Below the pieces are notes generated by a model. It did not search any database and was not told the DNA's origin. It worked only from the letters and a program-made list of their open reading frames with translations. From positions 129,169 to 193,168 of the forward strand of contig CAYUIE010000005.1 in the NCBI GenBank assembly GCA_964444665.1: DNA of 64,000 nt, written 5' to 3'. Both the position numbers and the translations under genes were made by a program. Positions 35,138-43,797 of this stretch are shown piece by piece. The stretch is from CAYZTY01 sp964444665 (GTDB taxonomy: Bacteria > Planctomycetota > Phycisphaerae > Sedimentisphaerales > CAYZTY01). Every line of letters starts with the position of its first letter. Positions within the stretch are counted from its first letter, which is position 1.

Positions 35138-37751
35138 TTCGATTGTAACATCGCTGGTCAAATGGATTTTGTCGCTTCGCTATGATATTAAGATAAGCGG
35201 GACCGAATCAATCTCGGCCGGCCAAAGAAAAGGAATTGTTTTTCTGCCGAACCATCCGGCCCTGATCGACCCTGTTATTCTCTATTCTTATCTGCACGGC
35301 GAGTTTTCGCCGAAGGGTTTCGGCGACCAGGACCAGGTGGACAGACCCTTTATAAGATTTTTCGCGCGGCGCTGGGGCGTTCGCACAATACCAAGTGTCG
35401 ACAAATATGGTCCGGCGGCGAAAAAAAAGATAGAAACAATACTGGATGAAACCATTGAAGGCCTAAGGGCCGGTGACAATCTTCTGCTGTGGCCCGCGGG
35501 ACGGGTGTATCGAAGTTATCTCGAGAGTCTCGGCGCCAATAGCGCGGTTGAGAAAATCCTCGCCAAATGTCCCGATGTGCGTATTGTGCTTGTGCGTACT
35601 CGAGGACTGTGGGGCAGCGGCTTTAGCTGGGCAGGCGGAAAAGAGCCGAAGGTGCTTAAAGTGCTTGGCAGAGGATTTTTAAGACTCCTTGCAAGCGGGA
35701 TATTTTTTGCGCCGCGTCGCAGGATTACGATTGAATTTTACGAACCGAAGGATTTGCCGCCAGACGCCGACCGAAACACGTTCAACCGTTTTCTGGAAAA
35801 CTACTACAATGAAGACGCCGCTGCGAATACATACGTGCCCTATACAATCTGGGAAAAAGGCCGAACACGGGTTCGGCCGGAACCTTCTAAGGCAATACTG
35901 AAAGGTGATTATTCGTCCGTGCCGGAGACGACCCGAAATATAGTTGCTAAAAAGCTTTCCGAGATGACGGGAGTTACAAAATTAAATGACGAGGATTACC
36001 TGGCAGCGGACCTTGGGATGGACAGCCTGGTGAGAATGGATTTGCTGCTCTGGCTGGAACAGGAATTCGGATTTCAGCAGGCCGATGCGGACGCTATGCA
36101 GACCGTCGGCGATGTTATGCTGGCGGCGTGCGGAGAATTTGTTTACCTCAGTTCGACAGGCTTAAAACTCGTACCGCCACGCTGGTTCAAAGACCAAACC
36201 CGAAAAAGGATTGCGATATCAGACGGCGATTCGGTGGCACAAATCTTTTTAGAACAAGCGGCAAGGCATCCGAGCAAGGCGGTCACTGCCGACCAGCTAA
36301 GCGGAGTCAAAACATATCGTGATATCATTATAGCGTGTATGGTTCTTAAACCGGTTATCGAATCGTTCAAGGATGATTGCATCGGCATAATGCTGCCTGC
36401 CTCCGCTGGCGCCGGAATTTTTTATTTGGCTGTACTGTTCGCGGGCAAGACGCCGGTGATGGTGAACTGGACTGCTGGTGTGCGGAATATAAAATCCTCT
36501 CTTGATACGGCGGGCGTTGGTTACATTCTCACATCGAAAGTCCTGGTCGACAGAATCGCTATGCAGGGGATTGACCTTTCCGGGATAAATGAGAGTTTGG
36601 TATTCGCTGAGGAGCTTGCGGGAAAAATCAGCAAAACAGCTAAGTTAAAGGCGTGGCTGATGGGACATATAAGCTGGTCCTGGCTTTATAAAGCTAAGGT
36701 TCCGGAAACGGCGGTGGTTTTGTTTACCAGTGGTTCGGAAACGTCGCCGAAGGCGGTCCCTTTGACTCATAGAAATCTAATCGCCAATTTACGGGACGTT
36801 CTTAGCGTTGTAAAGATTTATCAAAATGATAAGCTGATTGGCTTTCTGCCGCCCTTTCATTCGTTCGGGCTTACGGTTACTATGCTGCTGCCTTTGTGCG
36901 GGGCTGCGCAGATTGTTTATCATTCCAATCCTACCGAGGCGGACAGGTTAGCAAAAATAATAGAAGCGTACAAAGTTACAATTCTTTTGGGGACGCCTAC
37001 TTTTCTGGGCGGTATTGTACGCGTGGCCGATGAAGAGCAATTATCATCCCTTCGGCTTGCAGTAACGGGTGCGGAGAAGTGCCCGGAAAAGGTTTACGAT
37101 GGGCTAAAAGCCAAGAGCAAACATGCGGTTATTCTCGAAGGTTACGGCGTTACCGAGTGCTCGCCTATTATATCAATTAATGAAGAAGATAGGCCGCGTC
37201 AGTTTACGATTGGTAAGGTTCTGCCCGGCCTGGAATATGAGCTCCTCTCGCCGGAAGATTTCAGGTCGGCCGAAAGACCGGGCAAGGGAATACTGCTGGT
37301 TCGAGGTGAAAGTGTTTTCGGCGGCTATCTTAATTACGACGGCAAATCACCATTCGTGGAGGTTAATAAAAAGAGCTGGTACAACACGGGCGATTTGGTG
37401 AATGTTGATGCTGATGGAATACTTACGTTCGTCGGTCGGCTGAAAAGGTTTGTCAAGTTAGGCGGTGAAATGGTTTCCTTGCCTGCGATTGAACAGGTAT
37501 TAAACGAGAATTTCGCAAGCGGAGAAGATCAAGGGCCGGTGTTGGCGGTTGAGGCGGCAGAGGAGGAAAGGCCGGTGCTGACACTTTTTACTACGCTGGA
37601 TATTGATTTGGAGACAGCCAACGGCAAAATCCGCCAGGCCGGACTCTCAGGTCTGCACAGTATTCGCAGGGTCATCAAGCTGGATGAGATACCGCTTCTC
37701 GGCACAGGCAAAACGAACTACCGCGCACTGAAGCAGATGCTTCGTGAATAA
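35130..37751 (+). CDS. aas: Aas-like acyltransferase-ACP-acyl ligase fusion
   Basis: An 873-residue three-part enzyme. Residues 1-230: PlsC-type acyltransferase with NHPALID (H42, D47). Residues 265-335: an internal acyl-carrier-like domain with DLGMDSL, phosphopantetheine serine S299. Residues 365-873: an AMP-forming ligase with TSGSETSPKAV (533-543), EGYGVTECSPIIS, YNTGDLVNVD and GKTNYRALKQ. It re-acylates lysophosphatidylethanolamine in E. coli-type Aas. The E. coli protein lacks a built-in ACP, so this version probably carries its own acyl donor. Confidence 0.85.
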   Translation: MIDSIVTSLVKWILSLRYDIKISGTESISAGQRKGIVFLPNHPALIDPVILYSYLHGEFSPKGFGDQDQVDRPFIRFFARRWGVRTIPSVDKYGPAAKKKIETILDETIEGLRAGDNLLLWPAGRVYRSYLESLGANSAVEKILAKCPDVRIVLVRTRGLWGSGFSWAGGKEPKVLKVLGRGFLRLLASGIFFAPRRRITIEFYEPKDLPPDADRNTFNRFLENYYNEDAAANTYVPYTIWEKGRTRVRPEPSKAILKGDYSSVPETTRNIVAKKLSEMTGVTKLNDEDYLAADLGMDSLVRMDLLLWLEQEFGFQQADADAMQTVGDVMLAACGEFVYLSSTGLKLVPPRWFKDQTRKRIAISDGDSVAQIFLEQAARHPSKAVTADQLSGVKTYRDIIIACMVLKPVIESFKDDCIGIMLPASAGAGIFYLAVLFAGKTPVMVNWTAGVRNIKSSLDTAGVGYILTSKVLVDRIAMQGIDLSGINESLVFAEELAGKISKTAKLKAWLMGHISWSWLYKAKVPETAVVLFTSGSETSPKAVPLTHRNLIANLRDVLSVVKIYQNDKLIGFLPPFHSFGLTVTMLLPLCGAAQIVYHSNPTEADRLAKIIEAYKVTILLGTPTFLGGIVRVADEEQLSSLRLAVTGAEKCPEKVYDGLKAKSKHAVILEGYGVTECSPIISINEEDRPRQFTIGKVLPGLEYELLSPEDFRSAERPGKGILLVRGESVFGGYLNYDGKSPFVEVNKKSWYNTGDLVNVDADGILTFVGRLKRFVKLGGEMVSLPAIEQVLNENFASGEDQGPVLAVEAAEEERPVLTLFTTLDIDLETANGKIRQAGLSGLHSIRRVIKLDEIPLLGTGKTNYRALKQMLRE

Positions 37752-37834
37752 CCTTTAAGACTTTACCGAAAAACCTTGACTTCAATAGTGTATGAAAACA
37801 TACTTTTTGTAATTGGACCGAGGAGAAGCTCGCT

Positions 37835-39145
37835 ATGGCAAAAAAGATAAGGCCCGATATGGATTGGTGGACTGAGGCCCGCTTCGGTATGTTTATTCAC
37901 TGGGGCCTTTATGCTTTGCCAGCACGCCACGAATGGATTAAGAATCGTGAACGTATCAGCGATAAAGACTACAAAAAGTACTTTGACTTGTTCAATCCCG
38001 ACTTATATGAGCCGAGGCAATGGGCCCGAATGGCAAGAGAAGCGGGAATGAAATATTTCGTTATCACTACCAAACATCACGAGGGCTTTTGTCTTTGGAA
38101 TTCCAAATATACCGATTATAAAGCTACAAACACGCCCTATGGCAAAGATATTCTAAAGCCGATGGTCAGGGCCTTCAGGGATGAGGGCCTTCGCGTCGGC
38201 TTTTATTATTCCCTGCTTGACTGGCATCATCCGGAGTATCCCGTCGATGCGCACCATCCGATGCACGATAACGAGGCGTTTAGAAAAAAGGCGGGAAAAA
38301 GAGACGTCAGGAAATACGCTAAGTATATGCACAACCAGGTGCGCGAGTTATTGACGCAATTCGGAAAGATTGATTGTATCTTTTTCGATTTTTCCTTCCC
38401 CGGCCCCGACGGCAAAGGCAGGGACGACTGGCAGTCCGAGAAGCTGCTTAATATGACCCGGCAGCTCCAGCCTCATATTATTGTAAATGACAGGTTAGAT
38501 CTGGCCGACGTGCCCGGCGGCTGGGACTTCAAAACACCTGAGCAGTTTATGCCCCGCGAGTGGGTGAAAGTAAAGGGCAGGCCCGTTCCCTGGGAAACCT
38601 GCCAGACCTTCTCAGGCTCCTGGGGTTATCATCGGGACGAATGTGCCTGGAAAAGTGTCCGGCAGCTTCTCGTTCTGCTTATAGAAACGGTCAGCAAGGG
38701 AGGTAATTTACTCCTGAACGTTGGTCCTACTGCGCGGGGTACGTTCGATGAGCGAGCGGTAGACCGGCTAAGCGGAATCGGCAAATGGATGAGGCTGCAC
38801 GGCCGGGCCGTTTACGGCTGCACACAGGCACCGAAAAGGTTTCAACCGCCCGACAATTGTATCCTGACATATAATCAAAAAGCCGAACGTCTTTACGTGC
38901 ATCTGATTGATTGGCCGATGGGCGAGCTGCAGATGGATGGCTTTGCCGGAAAGGTGAAATACGCCCAACTGCTGAACGACGCATCCGAAATAAAAATGGC
39001 CGGCCGGCCTGACTGGCAGGCACATCTCGAAAGCATCCCGAAAAGCACACTTACCCTTCAATTGCCGATAGTGAAACCCGATGTAACGATTCCGGTAATA
39101 GAGCTTTTCCTCCGTAAGTCCACTAAGGGACGCCTTACGGCGTAG
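37835..39145 (+). CDS. GH29 alpha-L-fucosidase
   Basis: 436 residues. GH29 landmarks: WWTEARFGMFIHWGLYALPARHEWIKN, KYFVITTKHHEGFCLWNS and KIDCIFFDFSFPG. The last holds the candidate nucleophile D185, normally written WFDG. VSKGGNLLLNVGPTARGTF follows. No signal peptide is present, so cytosolic cleavage of imported fuco-oligosaccharides is likely. GAGGAG precedes the ATG. The last codons fall in a small GGGAC/GTCCC palindrome, so the C-terminal tail may have been altered by repeat insertion. Confidence 0.88.
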   Translation: MAKKIRPDMDWWTEARFGMFIHWGLYALPARHEWIKNRERISDKDYKKYFDLFNPDLYEPRQWARMAREAGMKYFVITTKHHEGFCLWNSKYTDYKATNTPYGKDILKPMVRAFRDEGLRVGFYYSLLDWHHPEYPVDAHHPMHDNEAFRKKAGKRDVRKYAKYMHNQVRELLTQFGKIDCIFFDFSFPGPDGKGRDDWQSEKLLNMTRQLQPHIIVNDRLDLADVPGGWDFKTPEQFMPREWVKVKGRPVPWETCQTFSGSWGYHRDECAWKSVRQLLVLLIETVSKGGNLLLNVGPTARGTFDERAVDRLSGIGKWMRLHGRAVYGCTQAPKRFQPPDNCILTYNQKAERLYVHLIDWPMGELQMDGFAGKVKYAQLLNDASEIKMAGRPDWQAHLESIPKSTLTLQLPIVKPDVTIPVIELFLRKSTKGRLTA

Positions 39146-39340
39146 TCCCTAAAACTGAAACTTGGATTAGCCTTTGGCGCGTTATGGCTTAGCGAAACAG
39201 AGCCAATAGACGTTTAAAAAACTATCCTCGCCTTGGCTTTCTAATTTTTCAAGAAAACAAGAGGAATTTGTCGATTAAAAAGTAGCAACAGGTGAAAAGT
39301 CAATGTATGCCTGACTTTATCATTGAGGGTGGGACATACC

Positions 39341-39550
39341 ATGGCCATCTACATTGTTAAGTTGAATTCTACTGCGGCAGGTGTGGACATATTAGAAATA
39401 CCAAGTGATGAAGAATACGAAATAGGCCAGATTATCGCAATAAAAGCAGACCGGACCACAACCTATAACAGTACAGATGGACGCAGCGTGACCGTAATAC
39501 CCGGTTTACAGTTAGGCGGCACAGTTGTGGAAAAGCGCTTAAAAAACTGA
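39341..39550 (+). CDS. small hypothetical protein
   Basis: 69 residues from the ATG at 39341 with GAGGGTGGG upstream. It reads as a small beta-rich protein (IYIVKLNSTAAGVDILEIPSDEEYEIG, then VTVIPGLQLGGTVVEK). No family is recognised. It lies between fucosidase and tRNA-Leu. Confidence 0.5.
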   Translation: MAIYIVKLNSTAAGVDILEIPSDEEYEIGQIIAIKADRTTTYNSTDGRSVTVIPGLQLGGTVVEKRLKN

Positions 39551-39683
39551 AGAAGTCATATCCGCGTAGACAAAACTACCTTTAACCATTTCAATTTTTT
39601 ATTAACACTCGGCAGGTAGATACGGTCACAAACAGGTCATTTGGCCGGTAATCAATTGAAAATAGTAAACAATCAATAAAGAG

Positions 39684-39768
39684 TGCCCAGGACTGGATTC
39701 GAACCAGCACGAGCCTAAGCCCACCAGCCCCTCAAGCTGGCGCGTCTGCCAAATTCCGCCACCTGGGC
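39684..39768 (-). tRNA. tRNA-Leu (anticodon GAG)
   Basis: 85 nt on the minus strand. The acceptor stem GCCCAGG pairs with CCTGGGC, followed by discriminator A, with no encoded CCA. The anticodon stem CCAGC/GCTGG holds loop TTGAGGG, so the anticodon is GAG (CUC codons). A long variable arm and GTTCGAATCC T-loop are present, as in class II tRNA-Leu. Confidence 0.95.
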
Positions 39769-39836
39769 GTTTGAATTGATAATTGATTATTGACTATTGA
39801 TTATTAATTGTCAATGAAGAACTGGGCCGGGCTCGA

Positions 39837-40517
39837 TTAGATGTCCTTCTGATAATTCCAAAGCTGAATTTGCAGACGCTGGCAAAAAGCAAAACCAGTT
39901 TGTTTGCACATTTCGACCACTATTTCTGATTTTTCCGCAAGTTCATCCCGCATAGCTGCCTGCGGCATCAACATCACTTTTTCCGGTTTTATGTTTCCAA
40001 CTTTCTGTATTGTTTGGTTTATCTCTTCGAGGTCATCCTGCGAGTCCACAACAAATTTCAACTGGTATTCATAATTATCAATAAGCTGCCGAAGCGCAGC
40101 TAAATCCAACCGTAACTTCTCATGAACGGCGGCAAGTTCCGGGTCGTCCGGCGAAGAATTTGAAAGCTTCGGGCTGATACTCATCAAATCGCAGGGTAAA
40201 TCCGGCACATATACAGTACCTGCTGTTTCGATTGTTATGTGTTTGTTAAAAACTTTTAGCTTTTCCAGCAATTCCGGCAGCTCCGGATTTATCATCGGCT
40301 CGCCGCCGGTTATTACAACGTATTGGCAAGGCCAACTCTGAATCGTATTGACAATCTCCGCTATGCCGTAATTATGGCCTGATTTTTCTTCCCAGGCAAA
40401 TTTCGTATCGCACCATCGGCATCGCAACAGACAACCTGCAAAACGTACAAAAACACTCGGGACACCAACTAACCGCCCCTCTCCCTGTAAAGAATAGAAT
40501 ATTTCGTTTGTCAGCAT
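39837..40517 (-). CDS. queE: 7-carboxy-7-deazaguanine synthase
   Basis: 226 residues. A radical SAM enzyme converting CPH4 to CDG in queuosine synthesis. The cluster motif is C29-x3-C33-x2-C36 (AGCLLRCRWCD). EIFYSLQGEGRLVGVPSVFVR and VITGGEPM are typical of QueE. Its start overlaps the end of queC by 7 nt, so the two are translationally coupled. Confidence 0.95.
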   Translation of the reverse strand: MLTNEIFYSLQGEGRLVGVPSVFVRFAGCLLRCRWCDTKFAWEEKSGHNYGIAEIVNTIQSWPCQYVVITGGEPMINPELPELLEKLKVFNKHITIETAGTVYVPDLPCDLMSISPKLSNSSPDDPELAAVHEKLRLDLAALRQLIDNYEYQLKFVVDSQDDLEEINQTIQKVGNIKPEKVMLMPQAAMRDELAEKSEIVVEMCKQTGFAFCQRLQIQLWNYQKDI

Positions 40518-41230
40518 TGTTTTTGTCTTTCATATATTGTGTTTTGGTATTCGATCGGGTCTTCCAGACCTGCTTCAGCAAAACCCTTTAATCTTAGTCT
40601 GCAGGAATCGCACCGGCCGCAGCTTCTTCCCTGCTTGTCGGGGTCGTAACAACTATGCGTAAGCGAAAAATCAACACCAAGCTCCCTGCCCCGCTGGATA
40701 ATCTGAGCCTTACTCATATCGATAATCGGAGTATGTACCGTATATTCTCCCTTTGCCTGCACGGCAGCGGCCGTGGCAAGATTCGCCATCTTTTCGAATG
40801 CCTCTATGAACCCGGCTCTGCAGTCCGGATAGCCGCTGTAATCAATCGCGTTTACTCCGATGAAAATATCGAATGCCCCCAGGACTTCCGCCCAGGCAAG
40901 GGCGTAACTTAGAAAAATAGTATTTCGTGCCGGTACGTATGTTATTGGAATCTGATTCCGCTTTCGGCCTGTTTTTGGCACCTCGATGCCATGCTCCGTA
41001 AGCGCCGAGCCGCCAATACACCCGAGGTCTATATCGATAATTCGGTGCTCCCTAACCTTGAATGACGCTGCTATTGTCTTTGCAGCCTCGATTTCCTGCG
41101 CGTGTCGCTGGCCGTAGCGAATACTCAGCGCATAACATTCATAATCCTCGGCGGCGGCAATTGCCAGCGTCGTGGCGGAATCCATTCCGCCGCTCAGCAG
41201 AACAACCGCTTTTTTCTTTATGCTTTCCAT
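40511..41230 (-). CDS. queC: 7-cyano-7-deazaguanine synthase
   Basis: 239 residues from the ATG at 41230; a GTG nine bases upstream is the alternative. The PP-loop SGGMDS near the N-terminus binds ATP. The C-terminal CGRCDSCRLR zinc motif with an upstream Cys (HSCYDPDKQGRSCGRC) is intact. It makes preQ0 from CDG and ammonia. It is the first gene of the queC-queE operon, divergent from queF over a short spacer. Confidence 0.95.
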   Translation of the reverse strand: MESIKKKAVVLLSGGMDSATTLAIAAAEDYECYALSIRYGQRHAQEIEAAKTIAASFKVREHRIIDIDLGCIGGSALTEHGIEVPKTGRKRNQIPITYVPARNTIFLSYALAWAEVLGAFDIFIGVNAIDYSGYPDCRAGFIEAFEKMANLATAAAVQAKGEYTVHTPIIDMSKAQIIQRGRELGVDFSLTHSCYDPDKQGRSCGRCDSCRLRLKGFAEAGLEDPIEYQNTIYERQKQC

Positions 41231-41303
41231 CAGCTCCACTTGTAAGTAAATCTCATCTGGCGTATATTATACAGACAGCGTAGTTTGTGTGAAGGAAAAA
41301 GCA

Positions 41304-41654
41304 ATGGACAAAAAGCCTGAATTGGATTTATTCGATAATCCTCGGCCGCTGCGCGACTATACGATAACGATTAACTGCCCAGAGTTTACAAGCCTGTGTC
41401 CCAGGACTGGACAGCCGGACTTCGGCGATATTATTGTTGAATACTGTCCCGATAAACTCTGCATCGAGCTTAAAAGCCTTAAGTTCTATATGCAAAGCTA
41501 TCGCAATAAAGGCGTTTTCTACGAGGCGCTGACCAACGAGATACTGGACGATTTGACCAAGGCCTGCAAACCCCGCTGGATGACGGTAACGTCGCGTTTC
41601 AGCCCCCGCGGCGGAATAACAACACAGGTCAAAGCAGAGTATAAGGCCGGCTAA
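41304..41654 (+). CDS. queF: NADPH-dependent 7-cyano-7-deazaguanine reductase
   Basis: 116 residues from the ATG at 41304 with GAAGGA upstream; an in-frame GTG 15 nt earlier is less likely. The short unimodular T-fold form has nucleophile C32 (FTSLCPRTGQPDFG), D39, and ELKSLKFYMQSYRNKGVFYEAL. It reduces preQ0 to preQ1 for incorporation into tRNA. Its stop codon overlaps the convergent phosphoesterase gene end. Confidence 0.95.
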   Translation: MDKKPELDLFDNPRPLRDYTITINCPEFTSLCPRTGQPDFGDIIVEYCPDKLCIELKSLKFYMQSYRNKGVFYEALTNEILDDLTKACKPRWMTVTSRFSPRGGITTQVKAEYKAG

Positions 41655-43525
41655 TAAAGTTTTCCCAGTTGAGCGAAATCCTTAAAGTCCACATCGTCTA
41701 TGTGGTCGAGGTCTGCCCCGCCGCACCAGTTGTTGCCGGCCTCGCAGCCGACAGCTAACCAGTAGTTTACAAACTCCGCTAAATCACTCAAATCTACAGA
41801 ACAATCATAAGTTAATGGATTCGGATTCGCATCATAACCGATGTCTATCGCAGGATTATTCTGTTCGATTAAAAATAGATATATGCAATATGCGGGAGTA
41901 TTTAGCGGATTACTTTCCAGTCGAAGCTGGGTCAGGCTTAGTTGTGATACCGCCGAGATGTCACTGACCTGATTATCGAACAGATTCAGCCATGACAAAT
42001 TCATCAGTTGCGATAGTGTCGAGATATTTTCAACCTGATTGTCCGGCAGTTCCAGCCAGCACAGGTTCCTTGCGTATTCCAGCCCGGCGGTGTCGGTGAT
42101 TCCTTTTTGGCTGGCATTTAGTTGAATCAACTCAAGCACTTCACCAAAATTAGGGTCGCTGACACTTAATTTTACCCCAACCGCCGCCTTAAGATTGGGG
42201 TCAGCAAAATCCACGACACAGTCATCTCCTGGATTTGGATTAGGCTCGTAAGTAAGATTTATACCGGGATTATTCTCAATTATCATCGGCAGATACTCGC
42301 AATACGCGGCCCTGTCCAGCGGATTGTCATTAAGATATAAAACCATCAGGTTCTTTAGCTTTGCTAAAGGCCAGATGTCACTTATCAGATTTTCGTCCAG
42401 ATACAATTGAGTCAAATTGGCGGCATACTCGAGGCCGGCAAGGTTGTTTATACCGCAGGAATTGGCATCGAGATTGGTTAGGGAAAGAATGTCTGTAGTG
42501 TTAGGCTCTGAAACTCCCAGCTCGGCAGCTATTGCCGTTTTCAGATTTATATCAGCAAAATCTATTAATGTAGCATCGGTGCTGTAGCTGAAAATATCAC
42601 CCGCCTCGAATGTACACGGGTCGGTTCTGTGCTTCCAGGTAATCGTCACATTCGGCCCGTCAATTTCCACGAGTATATATCCTTGATGCCCCTGCGTAAT
42701 ATCCTCATGGTCAACTCGCAGCGGTATCCACGAGCTGTTATCGCCGTCGAAGTCATCGCCGCTGTAGAAAAGTTCACCTCCACCGATTGTAATAATATGG
42801 TGTATATCATTGTTTGGATTTCCATCGCCGTCATCAATTCTTGCGTGGTCATAACTATGGTCATGGCCGCAGAAATAGACCCGCCCACCTTCGGAGGCGA
42901 CGCTTTCCCAGAAAGCATCTCTCTCGTTTGTGTATAAATCCAGACAGTCCCAACGGTGCAGCTTAAAAGCAGGCTCATGTCCGAACACAAAAACATGAGG
43001 CTTTGTGTTAGCTACAAACTGCGCGTCCAGCCAGGCCTGGTTTACACGATGGCTGGTTACGTACTGGTCGAGCCCTACAATGAAAGCGTTTTTGTGTGTA
43101 AATGAAAAAGTGACATTTTCTTCGCCGGCCGGTCCGTTGTCCGGCAGGGCGTAATCTCCCGAGAAAACATCGTCCCAGTTTGCCTTGGGACCGCTATCGT
43201 GATTGCCTCGAATCGGATACACACCTATATTGGCATCGTAAAGCGGACCCATTATATCTCGCCAATGGAGTAGCTGCGATTTAAACGTGCCTTGACCGGA
43301 AGAATTATCAACAAGGTCGCCCGAAACAAAAATAAAATCCGCACCTTCCTCAATAGTGGCCTGCACAATTTCGATAAGCATATCACTGTTGACGCCGTTG
43401 CCGTCATAACCCTGCGTGTCTGAAGTCACAACATATCGGAAGCTGTCGGCATAAATCGGTACAGTAGAAGATGTGAAAATAACTAATAACAAAGTCGCGG
43501 ATGAAATTAGACGGGCTCTTTTCAT
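41651..43525 (-). CDS. secreted metallophosphoesterase with LRR and dockerin-like tail
   Basis: 624 residues from the ATG at 43525. A signal peptide (SSATLLLVIFTSSTVPIYA) precedes a calcineurin-like phosphoesterase: VVTSDTQG, FVSGDLVD, IRGNHD, FVFGHEP and FCGHDHSYDHA. Two blocks of short leucine-rich repeats follow (LTQLYLDENLISDIWPLAKLKNLMVLYLNDN and a second set). The end DLSDLAEFVNYWLAVGC...DVDFKDFAQLGKLY resembles the Asp-rich dockerin-like C-terminal domain common in Phycisphaerae exoproteins. It acts outside the cytoplasm; the substrate is unknown. Confidence 0.85.
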   Translation of the reverse strand: MKRARLISSATLLLVIFTSSTVPIYADSFRYVVTSDTQGYDGNGVNSDMLIEIVQATIEEGADFIFVSGDLVDNSSGQGTFKSQLLHWRDIMGPLYDANIGVYPIRGNHDSGPKANWDDVFSGDYALPDNGPAGEENVTFSFTHKNAFIVGLDQYVTSHRVNQAWLDAQFVANTKPHVFVFGHEPAFKLHRWDCLDLYTNERDAFWESVASEGGRVYFCGHDHSYDHARIDDGDGNPNNDIHHIITIGGGELFYSGDDFDGDNSSWIPLRVDHEDITQGHQGYILVEIDGPNVTITWKHRTDPCTFEAGDIFSYSTDATLIDFADINLKTAIAAELGVSEPNTTDILSLTNLDANSCGINNLAGLEYAANLTQLYLDENLISDIWPLAKLKNLMVLYLNDNPLDRAAYCEYLPMIIENNPGINLTYEPNPNPGDDCVVDFADPNLKAAVGVKLSVSDPNFGEVLELIQLNASQKGITDTAGLEYARNLCWLELPDNQVENISTLSQLMNLSWLNLFDNQVSDISAVSQLSLTQLRLESNPLNTPAYCIYLFLIEQNNPAIDIGYDANPNPLTYDCSVDLSDLAEFVNYWLAVGCEAGNNWCGGADLDHIDDVDFKDFAQLGKLY

Positions 43526-43797
43526 CACCTGTTTACCTCTCGTAAACAATTATATTATAGCTACTTCTGTAACTAAAGTCAAGAGTATGGAATTTACACT
43601 AAGGATTCGAAAATAGCCGTTTGACCGCTTTTTAAGGCGACATTGCAGCTAAAAAGGTTTTTGTTGATTCAAGAACTCTTTTCGATAATATAAGGCGGTA
43701 CTGTCTCGATAAAAGGCTATCGGTCGAAAAATAATCAAAGGTCAGAAAGACATGCGGTGGCAGCTACAAAAAGACTAATGAGAAATCAGGAAAACCA

